A stretch of 64,000 nt of DNA. Origin: Lachnoclostridium sp. An131. Its GTDB lineage: Bacteria; Bacillota; Clostridia; Lachnospirales; Lachnospiraceae. The notes beneath the pieces are model-generated. The model searched no databases. It saw only the letters and a list, made by a program, of their open reading frames with translations, and was not told the origin of the DNA. The first letter of the stretch is position 1. Every line of letters starts with the position of its first letter. Shown piece by piece: positions 26,246 to 35,405 of this stretch. The stretch lies in NCBI RefSeq assembly GCF_002160825.1, contig NZ_NFLI01000010.1:88046-152045 (forward strand), read 5' to 3'. Position numbers and translations under genes: made by a program.

Positions 26246-27326
26246 TGGAGGCGCCTCCTTCCGCTGTCTGCTTCTTCTTAAACCGCTTCAGGAAAAACCT
26301 TCGGACAGCTTCCACAGAAAACTCCCGGTCGCCCATGATTCCTTTTCGATAGAAAAGCACAATCACCATAATGATAATCGAAAATACAACCTTCCGGAAT
26401 CCGGGACGCAGAAGCGTCAGATGGAAATCTCCGATATAGAGGTTTTCATTGTCCAGGAAACGAAGCCACCATTCAGAGCAGGCGATAAAAAGGAACGAGC
26501 CGATACAGCTGCCCGTAATGGAGCCGATGCCTCCGATTACCACAATCAGCAGGATCTCGTAGGTCATGGCTGATTTGAACATCGAAGCCTGAATCGTCGT
26601 CTGGTACATAGCCAGCAGCCCTCCGGATATTCCTGCAAAAAAGGAGCTGATGACAAACGCCAGGCGCTTATGGTGCGCCAGGTTAATTCCCATCGCCTCT
26701 GCCGCAATCTCGTCGTCACGGATGGCTTTGAACGCACGCCCATAGGTAGAATTGATCAAAAGCACAATCAGTCCGATACAGATTCCCGCCACAAGAAAGG
26801 GATACAGTACTGACTGGAAGGTCGGAAAGCTCCGGAGCAGATTGGAGCCATTCGTCAGCGGTCCCAGCTTATCCCACTGGAACACGGCGCGGATGATTTC
26901 CGCAAAGCCCAGTGTCGCTATCGCCAGATAATCGCTTTTCAGGCGCAGTACCGGAAGTCCGATCAGATATGCAAATACCGCCGCCACAAGGCCGCCCGCA
27001 ATCAGGGCCAGAGGCACAGGAATCGAAAACTGTACGATGCCTCCGTCAAAATACTGATATACGCTTGCACGGGATTCCGCCGGAATCGTCAGGATCGCAT
27101 AGGTATATGCGCCCAGAAGCATAAAACCGGCCTGTCCGAGAGAGAAAAGTCCGGTAAAACCGTTCAAAAGGTTCATAGACACAGCCACCAGCGCATAGAT
27201 TGCACCCTTTTTCAATACCATAAAGAGCATGGAGCTGGAAGGCACTACCTGCTCCAGGAGAAACAGAAGGCCCAGAAGAGCGGCAATCAGGCCTATGTTC
27301 CAAATCATTTTTGTCCGTTTTTTCAT
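26238..27326 (-). CDS. livM: Branched-chain amino acid ABC transporter permease LivM
   Basis: A 362-residue membrane protein with about nine or ten hydrophobic segments. It has the family landmarks SMNLLNGFTGLFSLGQAGFM and the coupling loop AFKAIRDDEIAAEAMGIN, with FFAGISGGLLA and VIGGIGSITGSCIG after it. The C-terminal cytoplasmic tail is basic. It forms the heterodimeric channel with LivH, 14 bp upstream in the operon. Confidence 0.96.
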   Translation of the reverse strand: MKKRTKMIWNIGLIAALLGLLFLLEQVVPSSSMLFMVLKKGAIYALVAVSMNLLNGFTGLFSLGQAGFMLLGAYTYAILTIPAESRASVYQYFDGGIVQFSIPVPLALIAGGLVAAVFAYLIGLPVLRLKSDYLAIATLGFAEIIRAVFQWDKLGPLTNGSNLLRSFPTFQSVLYPFLVAGICIGLIVLLINSTYGRAFKAIRDDEIAAEAMGINLAHHKRLAFVISSFFAGISGGLLAMYQTTIQASMFKSAMTYEILLIVVIGGIGSITGSCIGSFLFIACSEWWLRFLDNENLYIGDFHLTLLRPGFRKVVFSIIIMVIVLFYRKGIMGDREFSVEAVRRFFLKRFKKKQTAEGGASNE

Positions 27327-27340
27327 CTTACGCCGCCTCC

Positions 27341-28225
27341 TTATACCTTATCTATTGCTTTCTCACCGAAAAGTCCCGTAGGCTTCGCGATAAGAATGAC
27401 AATCAGAAGGGCAAAGGTGAACGCATCGGAAAAGGTCGTCCAGCCCAGGCCCTTGATGATATTTTCGCAGATACCGATGATAAACGCTCCAATGACGGCT
27501 CCCGGTATGGAACCGATGCCGCCGAATACGGCCGCTACGAACGCCTTCAGTCCGGGCATCGCTCCCGCCGTAGGCGTCACGCCCGTATAATTCGTAAAAT
27601 ACAGCATGCTCCCGATAGCCGCCAGGAAGCTTCCAATTACGAAGGTCATGCTGATGACAGAATTGATCTTGATTCCCATCAGCTGAGACGTCTCAAAATC
27701 CCGGGAGGCCGCGCGCATCGCCATTCCGATCTTTGTATATTTAATCAAAAGCACCAGCACGACTACCAGCACAACCGTCAGGACCGGAGTGACCAGCGTC
27801 ACCCGCTTTGTGGTCGCGCCCAGAATCGTCACAGTGTCGCTGAGCCAGGGAATCGCCGGATACTGCTGAGAAAGCCCGCCCGTGATGTACAGCGCCAGAT
27901 TCTGCAGCAGATACGACACTCCGATTGCGGAAATCATAACAGACATACGCGGAGCGCTCCGAAGAGGCTTGTAGGCCGCACGCTCCACCAGGAAGCCCAG
28001 AGCCACTGTCGCCACAATCACCAGCAGAATCGCCAGCGGCATGGGCATAACCGTCACGGCATACACCATGATCAGGCCTGCCACCATAAAAATATCGCCG
28101 TGGGCAAAGTTGATCAATCTTAAGATTCCATAGACCATCGTATAGCCGATGGCGATCAGGGCATACTGCCCGCCCACTGAGATCCCCGCCATCAGGTATG
28201 GCAGGTTTTTCGTTATCCAATCCAT
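27341..28225 (-). CDS. livH: Branched-chain amino acid ABC transporter permease LivH
   Basis: The 294-residue protein begins with two hydrophobic stretches including QYALIAIGYTMVYGILRLIN and FAHGDIFM, the LivH signature. It carries the coupling motif MAMRAASRDFETSQLMGI and ends with the conserved FVAAVFGGIGSIPGAVIG and PTGLFGEKAIDKV. It lies between the binding-protein gene (91 bp upstream) and livM. Confidence 0.97.
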   Translation of the reverse strand: MDWITKNLPYLMAGISVGGQYALIAIGYTMVYGILRLINFAHGDIFMVAGLIMVYAVTVMPMPLAILLVIVATVALGFLVERAAYKPLRSAPRMSVMISAIGVSYLLQNLALYITGGLSQQYPAIPWLSDTVTILGATTKRVTLVTPVLTVVLVVVLVLLIKYTKIGMAMRAASRDFETSQLMGIKINSVISMTFVIGSFLAAIGSMLYFTNYTGVTPTAGAMPGLKAFVAAVFGGIGSIPGAVIGAFIIGICENIIKGLGWTTFSDAFTFALLIVILIAKPTGLFGEKAIDKV

Positions 28226-28316
28226 AGAGAACCTCCAAAGACATGTATATGGCGGGAGTCCGTCTGGCCCCCGCCATAAAATTCACTGTTGCTGTTGCTG
28301 GCTGTCTTTCGCGTCC

Positions 28317-29519
28317 TTACTCTGCAACGCTCTGCTCCGCCACGAAATCCCATGCTGCCGTCTCTGTATTCGCATGCTTGATGTAAGCCGCGTCACGGTT
28401 TGCGTCACCGATCTCGTTAAAAGAGATATCTCCGCTCACGCCCGTGTAGGTCACATCCCAGAGCGCCTCATTTACAGCCGCCGGGTCAGTAGAGCCCGCT
28501 GCCTTCAGAGCCTCCAGCGCCACGTAGTAAGCGTCATAGCCCATGACAGTCAGTCCGGAAACGGTATCGTCTCCGCCGTTGTTCGCCTTCGCTGTGGAAT
28601 CACTGTTGATCCACTCCTTGATGCCGGCGTCAAACTCCGGATTTCCTCCCTCCTGATAGAAGGTCGATACGTAGATGTCCACGTTCTTGCCCTCTGCGGC
28701 GTTCAGGATTACGTTCGAATCCCAGGTATCGCCTGCCAGAAGCGGAATCTCCAGTCCCTGGGAAGCCGCCTGCTCTACAAGCAGAGCCGCCACCTCTGTG
28801 GAGGACGGAGCAAAGAATACATCTGCTCCCTCGTTCTTTGCGGAAGTAATATAGGACGTAAAGTCACTGTTTCCTTCCTGGAAGGTATCAGAAACCACCT
28901 CTCCGCCGAGAGCCTCAAAGGCCTCTGTGAAATAGTATCCAAGTCCTGTAGAATAATCATCGCCCAGCTTTGTCAGCACGTAAGCCTTCTGAGCCGAGAA
29001 ATTGTCTTTCGCGAAATTCGCAAGCACGGTGCCCTGGAAGGGATCCAGGAAGCAGATCCGGAAATAATGGGTATTTCCTTCTGTGATCTGCGGGTTGGTA
29101 CAGGTGACTCCGATCACCGGAATTCCTGCTTCCTTAAAGGTATCGGAGCCCGCGATAGATACTCCGGAGCCATAGGATCCAAGAACTACCGATACGCCGT
29201 TGCTTACCAGCGTAGCTGCCGCAGTAGGCGCTTTATCATTGGAAGACTCGTTGTCCACGATATCAAGCTGTACCGTATATTCCTTGCCTCCGATCTCTAC
29301 GGTAGGCGTCACATAGTTCGCATACTGAATACCCAGCGTCTCCTGCTTTCCGCCTGCGCCGTTGTCTCCGGACGCCGGCTCAAACACGCCGATTCTGACC
29401 ACGTCTCCGTCAGCCGCCGCTGTACTGTCCGCAGACGCCTCAGGCTTTTTCTCACAGCCTGCCAGCAGTGTGCTGAGCATCGCTGCAGCAAGAAGAACTG
29501 ATAATATCCGCTTCTTCAT
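28317..29519 (-). CDS. livK: Branched-chain amino acid ABC transporter substrate-binding lipoprotein
   Basis: From MKKRILSVLLAAAMLSTLL the protein has 400 residues. It carries a lipobox LAGC with lipidated Cys near residue 22, then a Ser/Ala-rich linker and a type I periplasmic-binding fold: VVRIGVFEPASG, LVSNGVSVVLGSYGSG, and FFAPSSTEVAALLVEQA. The start at 29519 is preceded by AGGAGGG; an open extension to 29633 reaches into the promoter. It presents Leu, Ile and Val to LivHM. livK and livJ cannot be told apart from sequence alone. Confidence 0.94.
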   Translation of the reverse strand: MKKRILSVLLAAAMLSTLLAGCEKKPEASADSTAAADGDVVRIGVFEPASGDNGAGGKQETLGIQYANYVTPTVEIGGKEYTVQLDIVDNESSNDKAPTAAATLVSNGVSVVLGSYGSGVSIAGSDTFKEAGIPVIGVTCTNPQITEGNTHYFRICFLDPFQGTVLANFAKDNFSAQKAYVLTKLGDDYSTGLGYYFTEAFEALGGEVVSDTFQEGNSDFTSYITSAKNEGADVFFAPSSTEVAALLVEQAASQGLEIPLLAGDTWDSNVILNAAEGKNVDIYVSTFYQEGGNPEFDAGIKEWINSDSTAKANNGGDDTVSGLTVMGYDAYYVALEALKAAGSTDPAAVNEALWDVTYTGVSGDISFNEIGDANRDAAYIKHANTETAAWDFVAEQSVAE

Positions 29520-29604
29520 AATTTTTCCCTCCTGTGATCGCGCCTCCTGTATCCTCTGTGTACGTTCATCAAAGACATTTGTGCGCGCTATTAATACGCG
29601 GTTT

Positions 29605-29633
29605 AGTATAACACTTTTGTATGGAGATTTCAA
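29605..29633 (-). promoter_or_regulatory. Promoter of the liv operon
   Basis: TTGAAA (29633-29628) and TATACT (29610-29605) are separated by 17 bp and lie about 86 bp before the binding-protein start. Confidence 0.8.
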
Positions 29634-29731
29634 GCGGAATTTTTCAGAGGCTTCCTTTTTCCCGGCACTGCTGCTGTATCAGCCTTGTAGCCCGGAACGG
29701 CCGTATGCCTTCGCACGGCTGTCCGCATAAG

Positions 29732-29772
29732 AAAAAAGCGCCTTGCACCTCTTTCAGGCACAAAACGCTTTT
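29732..29772 (-). terminator. Terminator after the DUF6465 gene
   Basis: On the minus strand AAAAGCG and CGCTTTTTT close a long stem of about 14 bp including several G-U pairs (AGCGTTTTGTGCCT with AGGTGCAAGGCGCT), ending in six T residues. Confidence 0.85.
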
Positions 29773-29799
29773 CCTCTTATTTTCTATCATACTGTCTGA

Positions 29800-30228
29800 T
29801 TACAGTGCAATCTTTCCACTCTCTTTGCCGTTGATCACGTAGTAAGCTGCCATATCCTCGGGCTTTACATAGAGATCCAGGCTCTTGATGGAAGATGCGC
29901 GGTGTCCGAGAGCAACCCAATCTTCTGTTGCCTTTGCAACCAGATCTGCAGTCGGAATTTCCTTTCCTGCAAACTGAACGTATATATTCTGAGTCACTGC
30001 AGGCTTTTCCGCCTTTACTGTCTTCTTCGCTGTCGTCTTTTTTGCGGTCTCTTTCTTTGCCGCTGTCTTCTTCACAGGCTCTGCTTTTACAGGCTCAGCC
30101 TTTGCAGCCTCTGCCTTGGCCTGTACGGGTTTCTCTGCCTTTGCAGGCGCTTCTGTCTTCACCGGATCGCTTGTCACTGCGGTCTCTGCTGCCTTCTTTG
30201 TGGTCGCTGTTGCTTTCTTAGCAGTCAT
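29800..30228 (-). CDS. DUF6465 family protein with Lys/Ala-rich N-terminus
   Basis: The 142-residue protein has two parts. Residues 1-80 are almost wholly Lys, Ala, Thr, Glu, Pro and Val in short repeats such as AKAEPVKAEPVKK and AKKETAKKTTAKK, resembling histone H1-like tails. Residues 83-142 form the small folded DUF6465 domain (NIYVQFAGKEIPTADLV, then YVKPEDMAAYYVING). The function is unknown. The basic disordered tail suggests binding to nucleic acid or an acidic surface (inference). The ATG at 30228 has GAGGAGG at better spacing than the ATG 3 bp earlier. Confidence 0.85.
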   Translation of the reverse strand: MTAKKATATTKKAAETAVTSDPVKTEAPAKAEKPVQAKAEAAKAEPVKAEPVKKTAAKKETAKKTTAKKTVKAEKPAVTQNIYVQFAGKEIPTADLVAKATEDWVALGHRASSIKSLDLYVKPEDMAAYYVINGKESGKIAL

Positions 30229-30428
30229 CATAATCCTCCTCAATTTCAAAACTCACCGTCTTGCGGTCAGGACAGCAGCAGAACACAGAATCCTCTGTGA
30301 TTCTGAAGCTGTGCAGTACAATGATACTTTTTGACAGACCTATTATATTGCATTTTTCCAGTTAATGCAAGAATGTTCTTGTTTTTTATTAAATGCAGAC
30401 AATTTAGACGAAATTTCCCCTAAAGCAG

Positions 30429-31673
30429 TCAGAAGGTCTCTTTCAGAGAATGGATAAAGAGCCCGCTGCGAAGCTTCGGTTCAAACCAGGTGGATTTCGG
30501 AGGCATGAGCCGTCCGGCGTCCGCCACGGCAAACAGCTCGCTGATCGAGGTGGGATACATGGCAAAGGCAGCCTTCATATCCGTATGTACCCGGCGTTCC
30601 AGCTCGGAAAGTCCCCGGATTCCTCCCACGAAATCAATCCGCTTATCGGTCTTTGGATCCCGGATTCCGAGCACCGGATCCAGAATCTGCTTCTGGAGGA
30701 TGGATACGTCCAGGCCCTCCACCGGATCGTCGTTTTCGTACTGAGGCTTCAGGGCCAGAAGATACCACTGGTTTTCCAGATACAGGGCTGCCTGTCCCTT
30801 TTTCTGCGGATGAACGGCCTTATCCGATTTCCTCACCTCATAAACTTCTCTTACCTTATCCAGGAACTGCTCCGGCGTGAGACCGTTCAAATCCTTCACT
30901 ACCCGGTTGTAATCCATGATCATCAGCTCATCATCTGGAAAGATAACGGAAAGAAAATAATTAAACTCCTCGTCTCCGGTATAGCCGGGATGCTCTTCCC
31001 TGCGCTTGATGCCTACCCGGACCGCCGACGCCGCCCTGTGATGACCGTCTGCAATATACAGGGAATCCATGCCGGAAAAGGCTGTCTGAATTGCCTGGAG
31101 CTCCTGCTGACCGGCAATTTTCCACCCTCTGTGGCGGATTCCATCCTCGGAAACGAAATCAAACAGCGGCTCCTTTTGTTTTTCATCCGCTGTCAGCCTC
31201 TTTAAGGCCTTCTGACTGCGGTAAGCGAGAAAAATCGGTCCGGTCTGGGCGTCGCAGACATCCACATGGCGTACCCGGTCCTCCTCCTTTTCCCGCCTTG
31301 TATTTTCATGCTTTTTGATTACGCCGTTTAAATAATCGTCTACCGAAGCGCAGGCCACGATGCCTGTCTGGCTGCGTCCGTTCATCGTCAGCTCATAGAG
31401 ATAATAGCAGGGAGCCTCGTCCTGTACAAGGCTTCCTTCCTCCACCATTCCCCAGAGCAGCTCCTTCGCCTTTTCATAGACGCGGCTGTCATAAAGATCC
31501 ATATCCTCCGGAAGCTGTGTTTCGGCACGGTCGATGCGCAGAAAGCTTAAGGGCCTGCCCTCCACAGCCCTTCTGGCCTCGGCACGGCTGTACACATCGT
31601 ATGGAAGGGCCGCAATGTCCGCCTCCTTCCCCGCCGCAGGCCGGATCGCGGGGAAGGGCCTGATATCCGCCAT
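30429..31673 (-). CDS. DUF1015 family protein, linked to serine biosynthesis
   Basis: The 414-residue protein starts MADIRPFPAIRP and contains the family core DSLYIADGHHRAASAVRVG, plus HENTRREKEEDRVRH and the C-terminal KSTWFEPKLRSGLFIHSL. DUF1015 genes frequently stand beside serA and serC in clostridia. The biochemical role is not established, though a kinase-like or serine-related activity has been suggested for relatives. It overlaps serA by one base and ends the serC-serA-DUF1015 operon. Confidence 0.9.
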   Translation of the reverse strand: MADIRPFPAIRPAAGKEADIAALPYDVYSRAEARRAVEGRPLSFLRIDRAETQLPEDMDLYDSRVYEKAKELLWGMVEEGSLVQDEAPCYYLYELTMNGRSQTGIVACASVDDYLNGVIKKHENTRREKEEDRVRHVDVCDAQTGPIFLAYRSQKALKRLTADEKQKEPLFDFVSEDGIRHRGWKIAGQQELQAIQTAFSGMDSLYIADGHHRAASAVRVGIKRREEHPGYTGDEEFNYFLSVIFPDDELMIMDYNRVVKDLNGLTPEQFLDKVREVYEVRKSDKAVHPQKKGQAALYLENQWYLLALKPQYENDDPVEGLDVSILQKQILDPVLGIRDPKTDKRIDFVGGIRGLSELERRVHTDMKAAFAMYPTSISELFAVADAGRLMPPKSTWFEPKLRSGLFIHSLKETF

Positions 31674-32836
31674 CAGCAGATCACCCTGACTTTCAGTACG
31701 CCTTCCACTGCCTCCAGGCGCTCTACCAGCTGAGGGCTCGCCGCAGTCTCCAAATCAAACATGGAATACGCATAATCTCCGCGGCTCTTGTTTGTCATAT
31801 TTCCGATATTATAATTCTCCTGACCGAGGATCGTCGTAAACTGGCTCAGCATATTCTTTACATTCCTGTGGCAAATCGCAACCCTCGCCGGATAGCTGGG
31901 AACTCCCATATCGCAGTTGGGATAGTTTACAGAATTTCGGATGTTTCCGTTCTCCAGATAGTTCCGCAGCTCCTTTGCCGCCATACGCGCGCAGTTTTCC
32001 TCTGCCTCCTCTGTGGAGGCTCCAAGATGCGGAATTACGATAGCTCCCTTTGCGCCTGCCGTCGTCGGGTTCGGGAAATCGCTCACATATCTCTTTACCT
32101 TGCCCTTCTTCAGCGCCAGAACGACAGCATCCTCGTCTACCAGCAGATCACGGGCAAAATTCAGAATGACGACTCCATCCTTCATCTTTTCGATAGCTTC
32201 TGCGTTGATCATTTTCCGGGTACTGTCCAGAAGCGGAACATGTATCGTGATATAGTCGCACTCCTTATAGATATCATCCACATTCGTGATATGACGGATG
32301 CTTCTGGAAAGGTTCCAGGCAGCGTCCACAGAAATGTAGGGATCGTATCCCAGCACCTCCATGCCAAGATGCGTGGCAGCGTTCGCCACTCTTACGCCGA
32401 TAGCTCCAAGGCCTATAATACCGAGCTTTTTGCCTTCGATCTCATGGCCTGCAAACTGCTTTTTCTGCTTCTCCGCAAGCTTGGAGATTTCCTCATTCAT
32501 CCGCTCAGACTGTACCCAGTTCACGCCGCCGATGACATCTCTGGCCGCCAGCAGAAGGCCGGCCAGCACCAACTCCTTGACGCCGTTCGCATTTGCTCCG
32601 GGTGTATTGAATACGACAATTCCCTCCTCTGCGCATTTCCCAAGAGGGATATTATTCACGCCGGCTCCGGCGCGGGCGATCGCTTTCAGGCTCTTCGGAA
32701 ATTCCATGTCATGAAGAGCGGCGCTCCGCACAAGGAGGGCGTCTGCTTCCTCAATCTCTTCCACCTGGACGTAATCACGGGTAAACTGGTCGAGCCCGGT
32801 CTGGGCGATCTGATTCAGACATTTATAACGGTACAT
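31673..32836 (-). CDS. serA: D-3-phosphoglycerate dehydrogenase
   Basis: 387 residues. The NAD-binding region is LGIIGLGAIGVRVANAA with the acidic residue in GYDPY. The catalytic Arg is in NFARDLLVDE and the His in VIPHLGAST. A C-terminal ACT domain (about 315-387) includes YNIGNMTNKSRGDYAYSMFD, so serine feedback regulation is likely. It catalyses the first committed step of serine synthesis, 3-phosphoglycerate to 3-phosphohydroxypyruvate. It starts 3 bp after serC. Confidence 0.97.
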   Translation of the reverse strand: MYRYKCLNQIAQTGLDQFTRDYVQVEEIEEADALLVRSAALHDMEFPKSLKAIARAGAGVNNIPLGKCAEEGIVVFNTPGANANGVKELVLAGLLLAARDVIGGVNWVQSERMNEEISKLAEKQKKQFAGHEIEGKKLGIIGLGAIGVRVANAATHLGMEVLGYDPYISVDAAWNLSRSIRHITNVDDIYKECDYITIHVPLLDSTRKMINAEAIEKMKDGVVILNFARDLLVDEDAVVLALKKGKVKRYVSDFPNPTTAGAKGAIVIPHLGASTEEAEENCARMAAKELRNYLENGNIRNSVNYPNCDMGVPSYPARVAICHRNVKNMLSQFTTILGQENYNIGNMTNKSRGDYAYSMFDLETAASPQLVERLEAVEGVLKVRVIC

Positions 32837-32839
32837 CGC

Positions 32840-33919
32840 TTAGTTTTCCTCCTCAAATTTTTTCATAAACTCCACAAGGGCCTTTACGCCCTCCAGAGGC
32901 ATCGCATTGTAGATGCTGGCGCGCATGCCGCCCACGCTTCTGTGGCCCTTCAGGTTGACCAGCCCTGCGTGCTCCGCCTCCTTGACAAATTTCGCGTCCA
33001 GCTCCTTATCGCCCGTCACAAAGGGCACATTCATAAGAGAACGGTCTTCCCTGCGCACAGTCCCTTTAAAGAGCCGGCTGCTGTCCAGGAAATCATAGAG
33101 TACGGCCGCCTTCTCCTCATTCCTGGCCTTCATAACCTCCAGGCCTCCCTGCTTTTTCAGCCATTTGAAGACCTTCCCGCACATATAAATGCAGTAGGAG
33201 TTCGGCGTGTTGTAAAGGGAATTCGCATCTGCGTGAATCTTATACTTCATATAGGTCGGCGTATAGGGCAGCGTATCCTCTGTGATCAGATCCTCGCGGA
33301 TAATCACAATCGCCATGCCGGCCGGCCCGATATTTTTCTGGACGCCGCCGTACAGAAGCCCGTACTTCGTTACGTCCACCGGTTCTGAAAGGAAACAGGA
33401 GGAAACGTCAGACACCAGAATTTTACCTTTGGTGTTCGGAAGCGTATGGAATTTGGTTCCATAAATAGTGTTGTTCTCACAGATATAGACATAGTCCGCG
33501 TCAGGACTCACGGGAAGATCGGAACAATCGGGAATATAAGAAAAGGTCTCATCCTCAGAAGAAGCGATCGCATTGGCCTTTCCATAGATCTGCGCCTCCT
33601 TGAAGGCCTTCTTCGCCCACTGACCGGTAATGATATAATCCGCCACCCGGTTCTTCATCAGATTCATGGGAATCGCCGCAAACTGAAGATGTGCTCCTCC
33701 CTGCATAAACAAAATCTTATAATTCTCCGGAATCTGCATCAGATCCCGCAGATCCTGCTCCGCCTCATTCAGAATGCTCTCAAATGCCCCCGAGCGGTGA
33801 GACATCTCCATCACGGACATGCCGGTTCCCTGATAATCCAGCATCTCATCGGCCGCTTCCCGCAGCACTTCTTCCGGCAGAACTGCCGGGCCTGCCGAAA
33901 AATTATACACACGACTCAT
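32840..33919 (-). CDS. serC: Phosphoserine aminotransferase
   Basis: The 359-residue protein begins MSRVYNFSAGPAVLPEEV and has MEMSHRSGAFESIL, FMQGGAHLQFAAIPMNL and the PLP lysine in YGGVQKNIGPAGM. The end, GGMRASIYNAMPLEGVKALV, is typical. It uses glutamate to aminate 3-phosphohydroxypyruvate, so it consumes the product of the GltBD pair encoded in the same window. It is the first gene of the serine operon. Confidence 0.97.
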   Translation of the reverse strand: MSRVYNFSAGPAVLPEEVLREAADEMLDYQGTGMSVMEMSHRSGAFESILNEAEQDLRDLMQIPENYKILFMQGGAHLQFAAIPMNLMKNRVADYIITGQWAKKAFKEAQIYGKANAIASSEDETFSYIPDCSDLPVSPDADYVYICENNTIYGTKFHTLPNTKGKILVSDVSSCFLSEPVDVTKYGLLYGGVQKNIGPAGMAIVIIREDLITEDTLPYTPTYMKYKIHADANSLYNTPNSYCIYMCGKVFKWLKKQGGLEVMKARNEEKAAVLYDFLDSSRLFKGTVRREDRSLMNVPFVTGDKELDAKFVKEAEHAGLVNLKGHRSVGGMRASIYNAMPLEGVKALVEFMKKFEEEN

Positions 33920-34023
33920 TTTTCATTTCCTCCTCTTGGTCTTTTAAGACGATTTCCTGTTTCTTCTGTTATTTTATGTCCTTGTTAATGTTTTGTCAAT
34001 AATTCCGTGCAATTCACGCGCAC

Positions 34024-35382
34024 TTAATAGTACAATACCACCGGCGTCCCGGACTCCATATTTTCAAAAATCACCTTCATGGCCGCCGGAGGGGTGTTTA
34101 CACATCCGTGGGAACCATTGGTCAGATAAACTGTCCCGCCGAACTCCCTTCTCCAGCTGGCGTCATGGATTCCGTAATTGCCGTAAAAGGGCATCCAGTA
34201 TTTCACAGGAGTGGCATAATTATCTCCCCGGAGCACTGCGTTCCGATCCTTGTACTGAATCGCAGCCACGATCGCGGGAGTTCCGTAATTCCGGCTGATA
34301 TTTCCAGTCACCACATCCGTGTCGATCAGGAGGGCGCCATCCTTATAGGCCCACATATGCTGAGCTCCCATATCCACCTCGATATAGGTATCTCCGATAT
34401 CGTTGTTTTCTCCCCAGTCCTTTCCTTCACGGGACCAGGCCGGCTGCTTCGCAATCGTCTCGCCCTTCTCTATCGAAGCGAGCAGAGCCGCGTTTTCCGC
34501 CTCCTGATCAATCTGCCAGCCGTAATTGCCGCCGCTGACAGTAATGACACCGCGCAGCGTACTTTGAAACTTCCGCGCTTTTTTGTAGGTATCCCGCCTG
34601 TCTGCCAGCTCTGCCACCCATGCCTTGACAGCCTCCTCGTCAATCGACGCGTCATAGCCGTCCAGCTGAATGAAGCCTGAAACCACAGAGCTGTCCACCA
34701 CCTCTGTCTGCGGGCCAAATTCATAGGTTACTTCCGTGCCAAGCCATTTGTCAAGCTTTGCGGTAAGCTCCGTAATCTCCGGAGAATCCGCCGTCACAGC
34801 AGGGGCCTCGTAGCATCCTGCCTCTTCCAGCGCAAGCTCCGGCTGCATAGCCTCTGCCGCCGCACGGACCTGCTCCTTTAAAATATCCTCCTTAATCTTG
34901 GAGCCCTGCTGCTCCGGATAGAGCTCATAACCATCTGCGGTCAGCTCCACCCGGGCGTCCTCAGGCTCTTCCCCATCCTGCACGCAGGAAAGGGCTGCCA
35001 GAGCTTCATCAAATGCTTCTTCGTCAAAGGTGATATCCGGAGTAATCTGGTAGGAGTCCTGCTGCCAGAACATCCTGGGCCACAGAAAGCCGTTCTGAAT
35101 CCTTTTATAGTTCCTTACGTTTTCTGTCTCGGAAAAGCTCATGCCAAGCTGCTGTGCAGTCATGCTCTCCTCCGAACCCCCGCGCTCCAGAAGGGTCAGC
35201 TCATAGCCGTCCGCCTGCTCAAGGATCAGGCTGTTCACCTGCTTTACCGTCCGAAGCTCCACATTCCTTCCGTTTACTGTGGTTCCCAGGAAGAAATGCT
35301 CCATAAAATATATGGAAACCATCAGATAGAGCAGAAAAATTCCTGCCAGCACCCAGAGATACCAGCGTATGCGTTTCAACAT
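34024..35382 (-). CDS. L,D-transpeptidase (YkuD domain) with peptidoglycan-binding region
   Basis: One N-terminal membrane anchor (about 9-28) is followed by a large extracellular part. The C-terminal 130 residues are a YkuD domain with the catalytic-site motif YLTNGSHGCVNTPP, in which the Cys attacks the donor peptide, and His in GIHDASW. The middle resembles the putative peptidoglycan-binding domain of clostridial YkuD proteins. It forms 3-3 cross-links or attaches proteins to peptidoglycan. The gene is 23 bp after ilvB and 104 bp before serC, an unusual position inside amino-acid genes. Confidence 0.93.
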   Translation of the reverse strand: MLKRIRWYLWVLAGIFLLYLMVSIYFMEHFFLGTTVNGRNVELRTVKQVNSLILEQADGYELTLLERGGSEESMTAQQLGMSFSETENVRNYKRIQNGFLWPRMFWQQDSYQITPDITFDEEAFDEALAALSCVQDGEEPEDARVELTADGYELYPEQQGSKIKEDILKEQVRAAAEAMQPELALEEAGCYEAPAVTADSPEITELTAKLDKWLGTEVTYEFGPQTEVVDSSVVSGFIQLDGYDASIDEEAVKAWVAELADRRDTYKKARKFQSTLRGVITVSGGNYGWQIDQEAENAALLASIEKGETIAKQPAWSREGKDWGENNDIGDTYIEVDMGAQHMWAYKDGALLIDTDVVTGNISRNYGTPAIVAAIQYKDRNAVLRGDNYATPVKYWMPFYGNYGIHDASWRREFGGTVYLTNGSHGCVNTPPAAMKVIFENMESGTPVVLYY

Positions 35383-35405
35383 TTTAAGCTTCTCTCCAAT
35401 GTAAA

